A DNA stretch of 64,000 nt from Jiangella gansuensis DSM 44835 (GCF_000515395.1 NZ_KI911782.1:5486070-5550069); one strand, 5' to 3'. Positions 32,794 through 42,202 are shown, counted from the stretch's first letter. Program-made: numbers and translations. Notes: generated by a model not told the origin, from the sequence alone.

Positions 32794-35193
32794 TCAGCGA
32801 TCGCCGCCACCGTCGCCCCAATCGCCGCCGTTGGCGTTGCCGTTGTCGCCGTTCTGGTTGCCGTCGGTCGGGGTCTCGGACGGTTCCTCGGTCGGTTCGC
32901 CGCCGTCGCCGCCGCCTTCGGCCCATTCGCCGCCGGTTTCGCCGTCGCCGCCGTCACCGCCGTCGTTGCCGCCGGACTGGTCGCCACCACCGTCGCCGCC
33001 ACCGTCGGTGCCGCCGGACTGGTCGCCACCACCGTCGCCGCCGCCGTCGTTGCCGTTACCGTCGCCGCCGTCGTTGCCGCCACCGCCACCGTTGTCGCCG
33101 TCATTGCCGTCGCCGCCGTCCTCGTCCCCGGTCGGCTCGTCCGTCGGCGTGGGCGTCGGCGTGGGCGACGGGTTCACCGCCTCGCCGACCTCGGCCGGCT
33201 CGGGGAACTCCATGACTTCCTGGCCTTCCAGCGCGGCGGTCATGAACGCGGTCCAGATGCGGGCGGGGAACCGGCCACCGGTGAAGGTGTCCATGCCCTC
33301 GACGCCGTCGAGCGACACCGTGCCGGCGGTCTCGCCCTCACCTCGGAAGATCACCACGCTGGTGGCCAGCTGGGGCGTGTAGCCGGAGAACCATGCGGTG
33401 AGGTCCTCGTGGGTGCCGGTCTTGCCGGCCGCCGGACGGCCCAGCGCCTGGGCCTCCTGGCCGCTGCCGTTCTCGACCACCCGGGACAGCGCGTAGGTGG
33501 TGTCGGCGACCACGCCGGAGTCGAGCACCGTCTCCGGCGCGGGTTCGACCCGGTAGGGGACGTTCCCGCCGGGCTCGGTGACCGACCGCACGGTGTACCA
33601 GTCGGTGTGCCGGCCGCCGGCCGCGAGTGTGCCGTAAGCCTCCGCCATGTCGATGGGCCGCACGTGCCCGATGCCGATGGTGACGCGCGGGTCCTGCCGC
33701 AGCTGCGCCTCCTCGTCCGGCGCGTACGACAAGCCGGACGCCAGCATGGTGTCGACGATGCTGTCCGGCCCGATGTTCATGGCCAGGTCGACATATGCGG
33801 TGTTCATCGAATTCTCGGTCGCGGTGACCAGGTCGATGGCCTCGCCGTAGTCCCGGTCGCCCTGGTTGTGCACCGGAGGGCCGAGGATCGGGTCGGTGAG
33901 CGTGTTGCCGGAGTACCGGCTCTCCAGCGAGATGCCCTGACCCAGCGCCGTCGCCAACGTGAACGGCTTCACCGTCGACCCGCCCTGGACGGAGCCGTCG
34001 ATGGCGTCGTTGAACGGCTGCTCCACCGCGTCCGCTCCGCCGTACATGGCCACGACGGCACCGTCGCCCGGGGTCACCGCCGCGAGCGCGACACGCACGC
34101 CCTCGGCGTCCTCCTTCGGCCGCTCGGCCTCGACGGCCTCGACGGCCGCGGTCTGCGAATGCTGGTCGAACGTGGTGGTGACGCGAAGGCCTCCGGTGTC
34201 GATCTCGTTCTCGGTGAACCCGTTCGCCAGCAGCTCGTCGCGGACCTGCTGCAGCAGGTAGCCGTTGGGGCCGCCGTAGATGTTGGTCTTCTGCTCCGGG
34301 ACGACGGCCGGTGGCGCGGTGGCGTCGGCCGTGGCCTGGTCGATCGCCTCCAGGTCGAGCATGCCGTCCAGGACGTAGTCGAACCGCTGCGCGAAACGCT
34401 CGGCGTTCTCCGGCCCCAGCGTCGGGTCGTACCGGTGCGGCGAGCGAAGGATGGACGCCAGGCCGGCACACTCGGCCAGGTTGAGCTCCGACACCGGCTT
34501 GCCGAAGTAGGAGCGCGACGCGGTCTGGATGCCGTAGACGCCCCGCCCGAACCAGATCGTGTTCAGATAGGACGCCAGAATGTCGTCCTTGTCGAGCTGC
34601 TGGTCGATCTTCACCGCGATGAAGAGCTCCTCGACCTTGCGCGTCAGGGTCTGGTCCTGGGTCAGGTAGTAGTTCTTGACGTACTGCTGCGTGATCGTGG
34701 AGCCACCGCCGGCAGCCGTCGAGCCGTTGTTGCGGATGTAGCCGATGCCCGCGCGCGCCATGCCGACCGGGTCGAAGCCGTTGTTCTCGTAGAAGCTGCG
34801 GTCCTCGGCCGCGACGACGGCGTCCTGGCAGGCCTGCGGGATGTCGGAGATGTCGACGGTCTCGCGGTTCTCGGCGCTGAACCGGCCCAGCTCGGTCTGG
34901 CCGTCGTTCCAGTAGACGATGGTCGCCTCGGACCGGGCGAAGTCGTTGGCCTCCGGGATGTCGGTCATCGCGTACGCGATGCCCACACCGGCGAACCCGA
35001 GGAGCATGAACCCCAGAACGTAGAGGCCGAAGGCCTTCCACGAGACGAAGCGCCGCCAGCCGCGGCGCTTGCCCTTCTTGGTGGCCTTGCTCGCGGCGTA
35101 GCGCCGGTTGGAGCGGCGGCCGCCCGCGTCCGTTTCCGGGCGCGCGGCATCGGCGCGGCTGGCGCCCGCGCGGCGTCTCCCTTGATTCGTCAC
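32794..35193 (-). CDS. Bifunctional class A penicillin-binding protein (PonA1-like) with Gly/Asp/Asn tail
   Basis: 799 residues. A basic cytoplasmic region (1-52) and one TM helix (about 54-76) precede a GT51 glycosyltransferase with Glu130 in AAEDRSFYENNGFDP and GGSTITQQYVKNY. The transpeptidase domain has Ser406-x-x-Lys409 (GGSTVKPF), Ser462-x-Asn464 (ENSMN) and Lys591-Thr-Gly593. It polymerises and cross-links peptidoglycan outside the membrane. The last ~130 residues are a TPTPTPT stretch then a Gly/Asp/Asn-rich low-complexity tail containing two copies of a GGGDGGGDQSGG unit. GTG 35193 has no strong Shine-Dalgarno. Same position as ponA1 in mycobacteria. Confidence 0.93.
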   Translation of the reverse strand: MTNQGRRRAGASRADAARPETDAGGRRSNRRYAASKATKKGKRRGWRRFVSWKAFGLYVLGFMLLGFAGVGIAYAMTDIPEANDFARSEATIVYWNDGQTELGRFSAENRETVDISDIPQACQDAVVAAEDRSFYENNGFDPVGMARAGIGYIRNNGSTAAGGGSTITQQYVKNYYLTQDQTLTRKVEELFIAVKIDQQLDKDDILASYLNTIWFGRGVYGIQTASRSYFGKPVSELNLAECAGLASILRSPHRYDPTLGPENAERFAQRFDYVLDGMLDLEAIDQATADATAPPAVVPEQKTNIYGGPNGYLLQQVRDELLANGFTENEIDTGGLRVTTTFDQHSQTAAVEAVEAERPKEDAEGVRVALAAVTPGDGAVVAMYGGADAVEQPFNDAIDGSVQGGSTVKPFTLATALGQGISLESRYSGNTLTDPILGPPVHNQGDRDYGEAIDLVTATENSMNTAYVDLAMNIGPDSIVDTMLASGLSYAPDEEAQLRQDPRVTIGIGHVRPIDMAEAYGTLAAGGRHTDWYTVRSVTEPGGNVPYRVEPAPETVLDSGVVADTTYALSRVVENGSGQEAQALGRPAAGKTGTHEDLTAWFSGYTPQLATSVVIFRGEGETAGTVSLDGVEGMDTFTGGRFPARIWTAFMTAALEGQEVMEFPEPAEVGEAVNPSPTPTPTPTDEPTGDEDGGDGNDGDNGGGGGNDGGDGNGNDGGGDGGGDQSGGTDGGGDGGGDQSGGNDGGDGGDGETGGEWAEGGGDGGEPTEEPSETPTDGNQNGDNGNANGGDWGDGGGDR

Positions 35194-35360
35194 GAAGTTC
35201 TCGGTCGGGTCGGGGACATCGGCCGTCCGGGCACTGTCGGATGCACCGGAACCATGCAGAGCCTACGACGGTCCACGCTTCATCACGCCATTCGTTCTTC
35301 TGGGCCGCCCGTCGGCGGGCCGGTTCCAGCCGCCTGCGGCACGCCGATGTGCCAGGCCAC

Positions 35361-35426
35361 TTGCGGTACGCAGCCGGGACCCTCTATGGTCCAGAATATC
35401 GTTGTGATGTATCGGTTCGATACATC
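35361..35426 (+). promoter_or_regulatory. padR promoter with PadR operator
   Basis: Promoter TTGCGG (35361-35366), 18-bp spacer, TATGGT (35385-35390). A perfect inverted repeat GATGTATCG-GTT-CGATACATC (35406-35426) follows about 15 bases downstream; it contains ATGTAT/ATACAT, the half-sites of PadR operators. PadR would block elongation or clearance and thus autoregulate padR and ino1. It lies in the 264-bp gap 35194-35457, whose left part holds only weak minus-strand signals (TAGGCT at 35265-35260) for the PBP gene. Confidence 0.72.
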
Positions 35427-35457
35427 GATCCGTCAATGATGCAAGGGAGCGTACCTC

Positions 35458-36114
35458 GTGGGCAAACGTGCGGACGCGTTGGAGCTGGCCGTTCTCGGCT
35501 TGCTGCACGACGCACCTCTGCACGGCTACGAGCTCCGCAAGAGGGTGAACTCGCTGTTGGGGTGGGGGCGCGCCTTCTCTTACGGCACCTTGTATCCCAC
35601 GCTGAAGGCGATGGTCCGGCAGAACTATCTGGCTGAGGACGAGCCGGAGGTTTCGGCAGCCCAGGCACCGCACCGCAGCGGTCGCCGCGGCAAGATCGCC
35701 TACAAGTTGACTCCCGAAGGCAAGGAGCGCTTCGCCGACCTGCTCACCCAGACCGGTCCGTCGGTGTGGGACGACGAGCATTTCGGCGTCCACTTCGCCT
35801 TCTTCGGGAGAGCCGACGCCGACACCCGCATGCGCATCCTGTTGGGCCGGCGCAGCCGGTTGCAGGAGAAGCTCGAGCAGTTCCGCACCTCGCTCTCGCG
35901 AACCCGCGAGCGCCTGGACGCGTACACGCTCGAGCTGCAGCGCCACGGGTTGGAGTCGGTCGAGCGCGAGGTCAAGTGGCTCGACGACCTGATCAGCGCC
36001 GAGCAGCGCTCGCTCGACATCACAGCGGACCGCGCGCGGGGCACCGCGCCACGCGCAGGGGCCGGTGAGCTGCCGGCGCCCCCCACCGGAAACGAAGGAG
36101 AGAACGGCCGATGA
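35458..36114 (+). CDS. PadR-family transcriptional regulator
   Basis: 218 residues: [20 protein letters not shown] and the winged helix with [14 protein letters not shown], then [20 protein letters not shown], and a C-terminal coiled-coil dimerisation region ([20 protein letters not shown] onward) ending in a disordered Ala/Gly/Pro tail. GTG 35458 has GGGAG upstream. Its stop overlaps ino1 by four bases (ATGA). The same padR-ino1 pair is found in mycobacteria (Rv0047c-Rv0046c); control of inositol synthesis by this PadR is likely. Confidence 0.9.
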   Translation: MGKRADALELAVLGLLHDAPLHGYELRKRVNSLLGWGRAFSYGTLYPTLKAMVRQNYLAEDEPEVSAAQAPHRSGRRGKIAYKLTPEGKERFADLLTQTGPSVWDDEHFGVHFAFFGRADADTRMRILLGRRSRLQEKLEQFRTSLSRTRERLDAYTLELQRHGLESVEREVKWLDDLISAEQRSLDITADRARGTAPRAGAGELPAPPTGNEGENGR

Positions 36115-37190
36115 GCTCGGTTCGTGTAGGCATCGTCGGCGTGGGTAACTGCGCCGCCTCGCTCGTGCAAGGCGTGCAGTATTACCGTGACGCCGACCCG
36201 GCGACGAAGGTCCCCGGCCTCATGCACGTGCAGTTCGGCGACTACCACATCGGTGACGTCGAGTTCGTCGCAGCGTTCGACGTGGACGCGAAGAAGGTCG
36301 GCCAAGACCTCGCTGACGCGATCGGCGCCAGCGAGAACAACACCATCAAGATCTGTGACGTTGCGCCCACCGGCGTCATCGTGCAGCGCGGCCACACGCT
36401 CGACGGCCTGGGCAAGTACTACCGCGAGACCATCGTCGAGGACGAGAGCGAGCCGGTCGACGTCGTCGCCGCGCTCAAGGCCGCCAAGGTGGACGTGCTC
36501 GTCTGCTACCTGCCGGTGGGCTCGGAGGACGCCGCCAAGTTCTATGCGCAGTGCGCCATCGAGGCCGGCGTCGCGTTCGTGAACTGCCTGCCGGTGTTCA
36601 TCGCCGGCACCGCCGAGTGGGCCGACAAGTTCACCGCGGCCGGCGTGCCCATCGTCGGCGACGACATCAAGTCGCAGATCGGCGCCACCATCACCCACCG
36701 GGTGCTGGCGAAGCTGTTCGAGGACCGCGGCGTCACGGTCGACAGGACCTACCAGTTGAACGTCGGCGGCAACATGGACTTCAAGAACATGCTCGAGCGC
36801 GAGCGGCTGGAGTCCAAGAAGATCTCCAAGACGCAGTCGGTCACCTCGCAGCTGGTCGACGGCCTGGAGCCGCGCAACGTCCACATCGGCCCGTCCGACT
36901 ACGTCGAGTGGCTCGACGACCGCAAGTGGGCGTTCATCCGGCTCGAGGGCCGCAACTTCGGCGACGTGCCGCTGAGCCTCGAGTACAAGCTGGAGGTCTG
37001 GGACTCCCCCAACTCCGCCGGCATCGTCATCGACGCCATCCGGGCGGCCAAGATCGCGCTTGACCGCGGCGTCGGCGGCCCGATCCTGTCCGCATCGTCG
37101 TACTTCATGAAGTCGCCGCCGGAGCAGTACTCGGACGACGTGTGCCGAGAGAAGGTCGAGCAGTTCATCCACGGCGAGATCGAGCGCTGA
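36111..37190 (+). CDS. ino1: myo-Inositol-1-phosphate synthase
   Basis: 359 residues, the short actinobacterial type. [16 protein letters not shown] is the NAD-binding motif; [41 protein letters not shown] (in part) and [18 protein letters not shown] are conserved around the active site. It converts glucose 6-phosphate to inositol 1-phosphate using NAD, the first step to mycothiol and phosphatidylinositol. ATG 36111 is coupled to padR. A strong terminator follows 17 bases after the stop. Confidence 0.96.
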   Translation: MSSVRVGIVGVGNCAASLVQGVQYYRDADPATKVPGLMHVQFGDYHIGDVEFVAAFDVDAKKVGQDLADAIGASENNTIKICDVAPTGVIVQRGHTLDGLGKYYRETIVEDESEPVDVVAALKAAKVDVLVCYLPVGSEDAAKFYAQCAIEAGVAFVNCLPVFIAGTAEWADKFTAAGVPIVGDDIKSQIGATITHRVLAKLFEDRGVTVDRTYQLNVGGNMDFKNMLERERLESKKISKTQSVTSQLVDGLEPRNVHIGPSDYVEWLDDRKWAFIRLEGRNFGDVPLSLEYKLEVWDSPNSAGIVIDAIRAAKIALDRGVGGPILSASSYFMKSPPEQYSDDVCREKVEQFIHGEIER

Positions 37191-37207
37191 GCGGGCTCAC
37201 CCACCTG

Positions 37208-37244
37208 GGTGCTCATGGCCGTCGTCACGGCGGCCATGGGCACC
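37208..37244 (+). terminator. Terminator after ino1
   Basis: GGTGCTCATGGCC (37208-37220) pairs with GGCCATGGGCACC (37232-37244), 12 of 13 positions, followed by TTCGCCTTTTCG, giving a partial U-tract. Confidence 0.8.
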
Positions 37245-37430
37245 TTCGCCTTTTCGGGCCCGGATCGGATAAACCTGATGCGGGTTGGACGGCGGCACCG
37301 AGGCCGCCGGGCGGGACGCGGCTGGGATTCGTCTCAGCGGTACGGCAGTTTGACGTGGCTCGTCTACCATTTCCGTCATGCTCCGGTGGATGGTGTGCCA
37401 GATTGAGGTGTTTCACCCACCGGTCGCCTA

Positions 37431-37482
37431 TTGACATACAGCTGCCGGGCAGCAAGCGTCGTCTAGCGGCGTTGCCGCCCGG
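37431..37482 (+). promoter_or_regulatory. Conservon promoter and leader hairpin
   Basis: -35 TTGACA (37431-37436), 17-bp spacer, weak -10 AAGCGT (37454-37459). A hairpin of CCGGGCAGCAA (37445-37455) with TTGCCGCCCGG (37472-37482), 10 of 11 pairs, overlaps the -10 and early leader. The 370-bp gap 37191-37560 has no gene besides this and the ino1 terminator; a second -10-like TACCAT lies at 37365-37370. Confidence 0.45.
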
Positions 37483-37560
37483 TGCACGTCGGCGGCCTCG
37501 AGGAGCCGTGTTCCGCTCATCCGCGAGCGGTCACGGGGGACGACAGAGGAAGGAACATCG

Positions 37561-40500
37561 ATGACGCGGACCGCGCGAGGACGCCGTAGCAACGACGGCG
37601 CCACGAAGCGGGCGCGCACGAGCCTGCGCCCAACCGACAAGACGAGCCGCGCGAAGGGGGTTTCGTCGGGTCGGGAGCGATCCAGGTCCGCCTGGCAGAC
37701 GTTTCTGCACGACCGCAGCGTTCGTTCGCGAGTAGCCGCCCTCGTCCTCCTGCCGTTGCTGGGCACCCTGGTGCTCGGCACCATGTTCTTCCGCAACGCT
37801 CTCGACGACGCCACCACGGCGTCCCGGGTCGAGAGCCTCTCCGAGCTCAGCCTCGTCGCGGTCTCCGCGCTCGACGCCGTGCAGGACGAGCGTGACGTCA
37901 CCGGCCTCGCCGACACCGGCCAGACCGGGGCCGGTGCCGTGGGCGAGGCACGCGCGGCCACCGACACCGCCCTCGCGGCCCTCTCCGATGCCGTCGACGA
38001 GCGCCGTGACGACGACCTCGGCGCCGCCTTCTCCGGCGCCGTCATCGCGTTCGATCGCGAGATGGACCGCCTCGACGGCTACCGGCTGCAGCGCGACGAG
38101 TCCAACCCGCCGTTCGCGCAGGGCGGCACCAGCGGATACCACCGCTTCGCCGAGTCGCTGCAGCGACTGATCAACTCGGCCGGCGCGGTGAACGACGACC
38201 CCCTGCTCGCCCGCCGCATCGCGGCGCTCGCCGACATCTCGCAGGCCGTCGAGTCGGCGTCGCTGGAACGCGGCCTGGTCGCCAACGCCCTCGACGAGTC
38301 CAACCCCGAGGTGGCGCGCCCGAACGCCCAGGACCGCGACCAGGCGGTCGTCCTCGCCGGTGAACAGGACATGCTCCTCGAGGGCCGGTTCGTCAGCGGC
38401 CTCGGCTTCACCGAGCAGGCCCGCATCTATTCCAACCAGATCTTCGTCAGCAACCGCGCCGTCGCCGAAACCCGCAGCGACCTGCGCAACAACGCCGACC
38501 CCCGGGCCAGCGCCGCCGAGTGGTACGAGGCAGCCACCACCCGCCTGGACAGCCTGCGCTCCATCGAGCACGAGACCGCCGAACGAGTAGCGGCCGACGC
38601 CGGTGAGGCCACCGACGGTGCCCGGGTCACCGCGATCCTCAGCGCCGCGGCCGTGCTGGCCGTCCTGGCCCTGACCATCTACCTGGCCGTCGTCGTGGCC
38701 CGGTCCATCATCGGACCGCTGCGCCGGCTGCGTGCCTCCGCCCTCGATACGGCCCAGACGCAGCTGCCCGCCCTGGTCGAGCGGGTCCATCAGGACGGCC
38801 CCGCCGCCGCCCGCGATGTCCCCGACGCCGTGGCGGCAGAGGGTCGCGACGAGATCGGCCAGGTCGCGACGGCCTTCAACGACGTGCACTCCACGGCCGT
38901 CCGGGTCGCCGCCGAACAGGCACTGCTGCGGCAGAACCTCGACACCATCGTCGTCAACCTCTCGCGGCGCACCCAGTCGCTGGTCGACCGGCAATTGGGC
39001 GAGATCGAGGGTCTCGAGCAGCGTGAGCGTGACCCCGACCAGCTGAGCACGCTGTTCCGTATCGACCACATGGCGACCCGTGTCCGGCGGCATGCCGAGA
39101 GCCTCCTGGTCCTCGCCGGCGTCGAAGAGATGCGTAAGCAGACCAGCGCGGCCGGCGTCCTCGATGTCGTGCGCACCGCGGTCGGCGAGGTCGAGCAGTA
39201 CCCGCGGGTGAAGTTCGGCGTCATGCCCACCGACCTGATCACCGCCGGCGCCGTCGACGACATCGCCCACCTGCTGGCCGAGCTCATCGACAACGCCACC
39301 GAGTTCTCCGCCCCGGCCACGCCGGTCCGTGTGACCAGCCAGCCGCTGCTGGGCGGCGGGCTGCGCCTGCAGGTCACCGACTCCGGTCTGGGCATCCCCT
39401 CCGCACAGCTCGAAGAGCTCAACGAGCGGCTGCGCAACGTCGGTGACATCGACGTCGCCGCGTCCCGGACGCTGGGCCTCTACGTGGTCGCGCGGCTGGC
39501 GGCCAAGCACGGCATCCAGGTGCGGCTGGAGACGGTTCCCGAGGGCGGCACCGCGGCCCAGGTCGACCTGCCGGCTCATCTGATCCTGTCGCCGCTGGAC
39601 ACCAACGAGGGCGTGCTCAGCCCGGTCACCCCCGAGACGGTGGTTCCGACTCCGTCGGCGCCGTTCGACGACTGGGGCGCCGACGCCGACTCGTCGGCCT
39701 CACAGTCGCGGCGCGACGACTCCTCACCGGCACTGCCTGTTGCTTCGGGCGGGCTGCCGCGGCGCGGGGCGGCCGACACCGGCGAGACCCGCTTCCCCGC
39801 CGACACCGGTGAGACCCGGTTCCCGGCGGTCACGGGCGAGAACCGGATCCAGCCCATCACCGGCGAAACCCGTCCGGCCGCCGATTCCGGCGACCCGCGC
39901 TTCCCCGGTGATGCCGGCCGGTCCACCTGGCCGGCTCCCGACGAGGCCCGGCAGCCCACGGCGGAGTCCGCCGACCGGACCACCGACCGCGCCGACGCTG
40001 ACAGCCCGAGCCGGTCCGACGACGCATGGCGCTCCGACGAGGCGTGGCGGCAGCCGCTGAACACCCAGAGCACCAACGGCGGACTACCGTCCCGCGAGAG
40101 CCGGCCCGCAGCCGCGCCGCCGGCCGCGTCCGCCACGCCGGCCGCCCCGGCCGCGTCGGCGCACAACTCGCTGCGGGCTCCGGAGCCGACCCTGCCGGAC
40201 AGCGACTCGCCGATCTACGACTCCGTCGCGTCGGCATGGTTCAGCAGGTCCAGCTCCGCGGCGTCCAGCGACTGGTCCACCCCGGCCGACGAGGGATGGC
40301 GGCGCGCCGCCGAGGCCCTGCGTTCGGCCGAGGAAGCCGCCAGCGCCCGGCGGGTTCAGCGCGACACCGAGCCCATCACACCGCCGACCCAGATCGGCTC
40401 CAGCTGGGCCGCCCGCGACACCGCACCCGCAACGCCGCCGGCCGCTCCGGCCGCGCCTGCCGCACCAGCAGCCCAGGCCGAGGAGGAGCCGGCGCTGAGC

Positions 40501-40728
40501 GCCTCCGGCCTGCCGCTGCGCCGGCGGGGTGCCTCGCTGGTGCCCGGCTCCATCGGCGAGGCCGCCGGTGCCGAACGACCCCAGCGCCCAGCGGCAGCAG
40601 CCGGCAAGGACGCGAGTACCGTTGCCTCGACGCTGTCGAGCCTGCAGCGCGGCGTCGGCCGCGGCCGCGAGGAGACCGGTGGCTGGGTTCCGAAGAAGCC
40701 CAGTGACCCCGAGAGGAGCAATTCGTGA
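37561..40728 (+). CDS. Conservon sensor histidine kinase-like protein (CvnA type, NIT domain)
   Basis: 1055 residues. TM1 at about 58-78, an extracellular nitrate/nitrite-sensing (NIT)-like helical domain to about 350, TM2 at 355-378, a HAMP-like segment, a dimerisation region (QNLDTIVVNLSRRTQSLVDR) and a HATPase domain (LLAELIDNATEFSA near residue 572; DSGLGIP G box). The canonical His of the H box is not obvious; conservon kinases are unusual here. Residues ~690-1055 are a disordered tail with a run of TGETRFPA-type octapeptide repeats (about residues 738-785) and Pro/Ala-rich stretches. ATG 37561 has GGAAGGA upstream. First of a four-gene conservon; overlaps the next gene by four bases. 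Confidence 0.88.
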   Translation: MTRTARGRRSNDGATKRARTSLRPTDKTSRAKGVSSGRERSRSAWQTFLHDRSVRSRVAALVLLPLLGTLVLGTMFFRNALDDATTASRVESLSELSLVAVSALDAVQDERDVTGLADTGQTGAGAVGEARAATDTALAALSDAVDERRDDDLGAAFSGAVIAFDREMDRLDGYRLQRDESNPPFAQGGTSGYHRFAESLQRLINSAGAVNDDPLLARRIAALADISQAVESASLERGLVANALDESNPEVARPNAQDRDQAVVLAGEQDMLLEGRFVSGLGFTEQARIYSNQIFVSNRAVAETRSDLRNNADPRASAAEWYEAATTRLDSLRSIEHETAERVAADAGEATDGARVTAILSAAAVLAVLALTIYLAVVVARSIIGPLRRLRASALDTAQTQLPALVERVHQDGPAAARDVPDAVAAEGRDEIGQVATAFNDVHSTAVRVAAEQALLRQNLDTIVVNLSRRTQSLVDRQLGEIEGLEQRERDPDQLSTLFRIDHMATRVRRHAESLLVLAGVEEMRKQTSAAGVLDVVRTAVGEVEQYPRVKFGVMPTDLITAGAVDDIAHLLAELIDNATEFSAPATPVRVTSQPLLGGGLRLQVTDSGLGIPSAQLEELNERLRNVGDIDVAASRTLGLYVVARLAAKHGIQVRLETVPEGGTAAQVDLPAHLILSPLDTNEGVLSPVTPETVVPTPSAPFDDWGADADSSASQSRRDDSSPALPVASGGLPRRGAADTGETRFPADTGETRFPAVTGENRIQPITGETRPAADSGDPRFPGDAGRSTWPAPDEARQPTAESADRTTDRADADSPSRSDDAWRSDEAWRQPLNTQSTNGGLPSRESRPAAAPPAASATPAAPAASAHNSLRAPEPTLPDSDSPIYDSVASAWFSRSSSAASSDWSTPADEGWRRAAEALRSAEEAASARRVQRDTEPITPPTQIGSSWAARDTAPATPPAAPAAPAAPAAQAEEEPALSASGLPLRRRGASLVPGSIGEAAGAERPQRPAAAAGKDASTVASTLSSLQRGVGRGREETGGWVPKKPSDPERSNS

Positions 40729-41120
40729 CCAACGCGTCCACCGACGAGCTCGGTTGGCTGCTCGACCGGTTCGTCGACCGCACGGCCGGCGCGGCCCACG
40801 CGGTCGTCGTGTCGGCCGACGGCCTGCACCTGGCGGGTTCCACGGGCATGCCGCGCGAACGGGGCGAGCAGCTCGCGGCGGTGGTGTCCGGCTTGGCCAG
40901 CCTCACCGTCGGAGCCTCGCTAATCCTCGGCGCCGGCGACGTCCAGCAGACTCTGGTCGAGATGGCCAACGGATTCCTGCTGGTCATGGCCGTAGGCGAT
41001 GGCGCTCACCTGGCCGTCCTGGCGGCGTCGAACGCTGATCTCGGGCAGGTGGGCTACGAGATGGCGCTTCTGGTCGAGCGGGTCGGTGCGGTTCTCAACC
41101 CGGCCACGCGCGTGGGCTGA
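40725..41120 (+). CDS. Roadblock/LC7-domain protein (CvnB type)
   Basis: 131 residues of the roadblock/LC7 fold: LGWLLDRFVDRTAGAAHAVV, VSADGLHLAGSTGMPRERGE and LVMAVGDGAHLAVLAASNADLGQVGYEMALL. In Streptomyces such proteins bind the conservon GTPase and the kinase. GTG 40725 overlaps the kinase stop (GTGA). Membrane-peripheral by context. Confidence 0.9.
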   Translation: MTNASTDELGWLLDRFVDRTAGAAHAVVVSADGLHLAGSTGMPRERGEQLAAVVSGLASLTVGASLILGAGDVQQTLVEMANGFLLVMAVGDGAHLAVLAASNADLGQVGYEMALLVERVGAVLNPATRVG

Positions 41121-41203
41121 GAACCACATGCACGGACACCAGATGTGGTGGGATCGGGTCAGCGACATGACCGACGACCCGACGAAGGTCTGGAGGTAGG
41201 ACG

Positions 41204-41566
41204 ATGGCGGCACCTGACGGTCGACGCGTACGGCCGTATCTGGCCACGCGTGGGAGGACCAGGCCGGTCCAGGACATCGCCATCGAAGCGCTGGTCTCGA
41301 CCACCCAGGACGGCCGCATCCGCGGCGCCGACCCGGAGCCGGAGCGCGAGCGGATCCTCCGCCTGTGCCACTCACCGCGGTCGGTTGCCGAGGTCGCGGC
41401 CATCGTCTCGACGCCCCTCGGCGTCGCCCGAGTGCTCGTCGCCGACCTCGAAACCGAGGGACTGGTGCGGGTCGCCGACCCGCACGCGGCATTCGCCGGT
41501 TCGGCCGAACCGGCCCGTAACCTCAGTGTGCTGGAAAGGGTGAGGGATGGCCTTCGTCGACTCTGA
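41204..41566 (+). CDS. DUF742 protein (CvnC type)
   Basis: 120 residues of DUF742: RVRPYLATRGRTRPVQDIAI, EALVSTTQDGRI and a winged-helix-like second half (HSPRSVAEVAAIVSTPLGVA, VLVADLETEGLV). Function unknown; always found in conservons. ATG 41204 with AGGTAGGA upstream. The 83-bp gap before it contains an inverted repeat, ACCACAT (41123-41129) / ATGTGGT (41143-41149), unusual inside this otherwise overlapping operon. Confidence 0.88.
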   Translation: MAAPDGRRVRPYLATRGRTRPVQDIAIEALVSTTQDGRIRGADPEPERERILRLCHSPRSVAEVAAIVSTPLGVARVLVADLETEGLVRVADPHAAFAGSAEPARNLSVLERVRDGLRRL

Positions 41567-42146
41567 GGTGTCCGACGGCACGCAGGCCGATCAGGACGCG
41601 CTCTCGGTCAAGATCGTGGTGGCCGGTGGCTTCGGCGTGGGCAAGACGACCTTCGTCGGCGCGGTGAGCGAGATCGAGCCGCTGCGCACCGAGGCACTCA
41701 TGACCGAGGCGTCGACCAACGTCGACGACCTGTCGATGCTCCCGGAGAAGCGCACCACGACGGTCGCCATGGACTTCGGCCGCATCACCCTGGCCGAGGA
41801 CCTCGTGCTGTACCTGTTCGGCACGCCCGGGCAGAACCGGTTCTGGTTCATGTGGGACGACATCACCCGTGGCGCCATCGGCGCCGTGGTCCTGGTCGAC
41901 ACCCGCCGGCTGGCCGACTGCTTCGGCGCCATCGACTACGTCGAGCAGCGCGGCATCCCGTTCGTCGTCGCCCTGAACGCGTTCAACGGCGTCCAGGAGC
42001 ACGACGTCGAGGACGTCCGCGACGCCCTGCAGGTCGGGCCGGAGGTGCCGTTCGTCGTCACCGACGCCCGCGAGCGTGAGTCGGTCAAGGTCGTCCTGGT
42101 GACGCTCGTCGAGCACGCGATGTCGCTGATCCAGCACCCGTCCTGA
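41547..42146 (+). CDS. Conservon small GTPase (CvnD type)
   Basis: 199 residues: P-loop GGFGVGKTTFVGAVSE, TTVAMDFGRI (switch region), LYLFGTPGQNRFWFMWDD (G3 with Gly-x-x-Gly-Gln) and, in place of NKxD, LNAFNG. Related to MglA-type GTPases; with the roadblock protein it forms a G-protein-like signalling set at the membrane. ATG 41547 overlaps the DUF742 gene by 20 bases. Last gene of the conservon. Confidence 0.92.
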   Translation: MAFVDSEVSDGTQADQDALSVKIVVAGGFGVGKTTFVGAVSEIEPLRTEALMTEASTNVDDLSMLPEKRTTTVAMDFGRITLAEDLVLYLFGTPGQNRFWFMWDDITRGAIGAVVLVDTRRLADCFGAIDYVEQRGIPFVVALNAFNGVQEHDVEDVRDALQVGPEVPFVVTDARERESVKVVLVTLVEHAMSLIQHPS

Positions 42147-42159
42147 CGGGGGCCCGCGG

Positions 42160-42192
42160 CGGGACCGCGGAACCGGGGGCGGCTCGGTCCCG
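42160..42192 (+). terminator. Probable conservon terminator
   Basis: CGGGACCG (42160-42167) and CGGTCCCG (42185-42192), 17-base loop, 13 bases after the GTPase stop and 10 bases before the lipoprotein start. Confidence 0.5.
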
Positions 42193-42202
42193 TCTCAGTG
42201 AT

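Noticed and set aside
32890-33130. Short tandem repeats resembling a CRISPR or minisatellite array
   Set aside because: The repeats are in frame within the PBP gene and encode its Gly/Asp tail; there are no unique spacers of constant length.
33409-35439. Plus-strand open frame of 676 codons opposite the PBP
   Set aside because: Shadow frame; the PBP strand holds all catalytic motifs in order.
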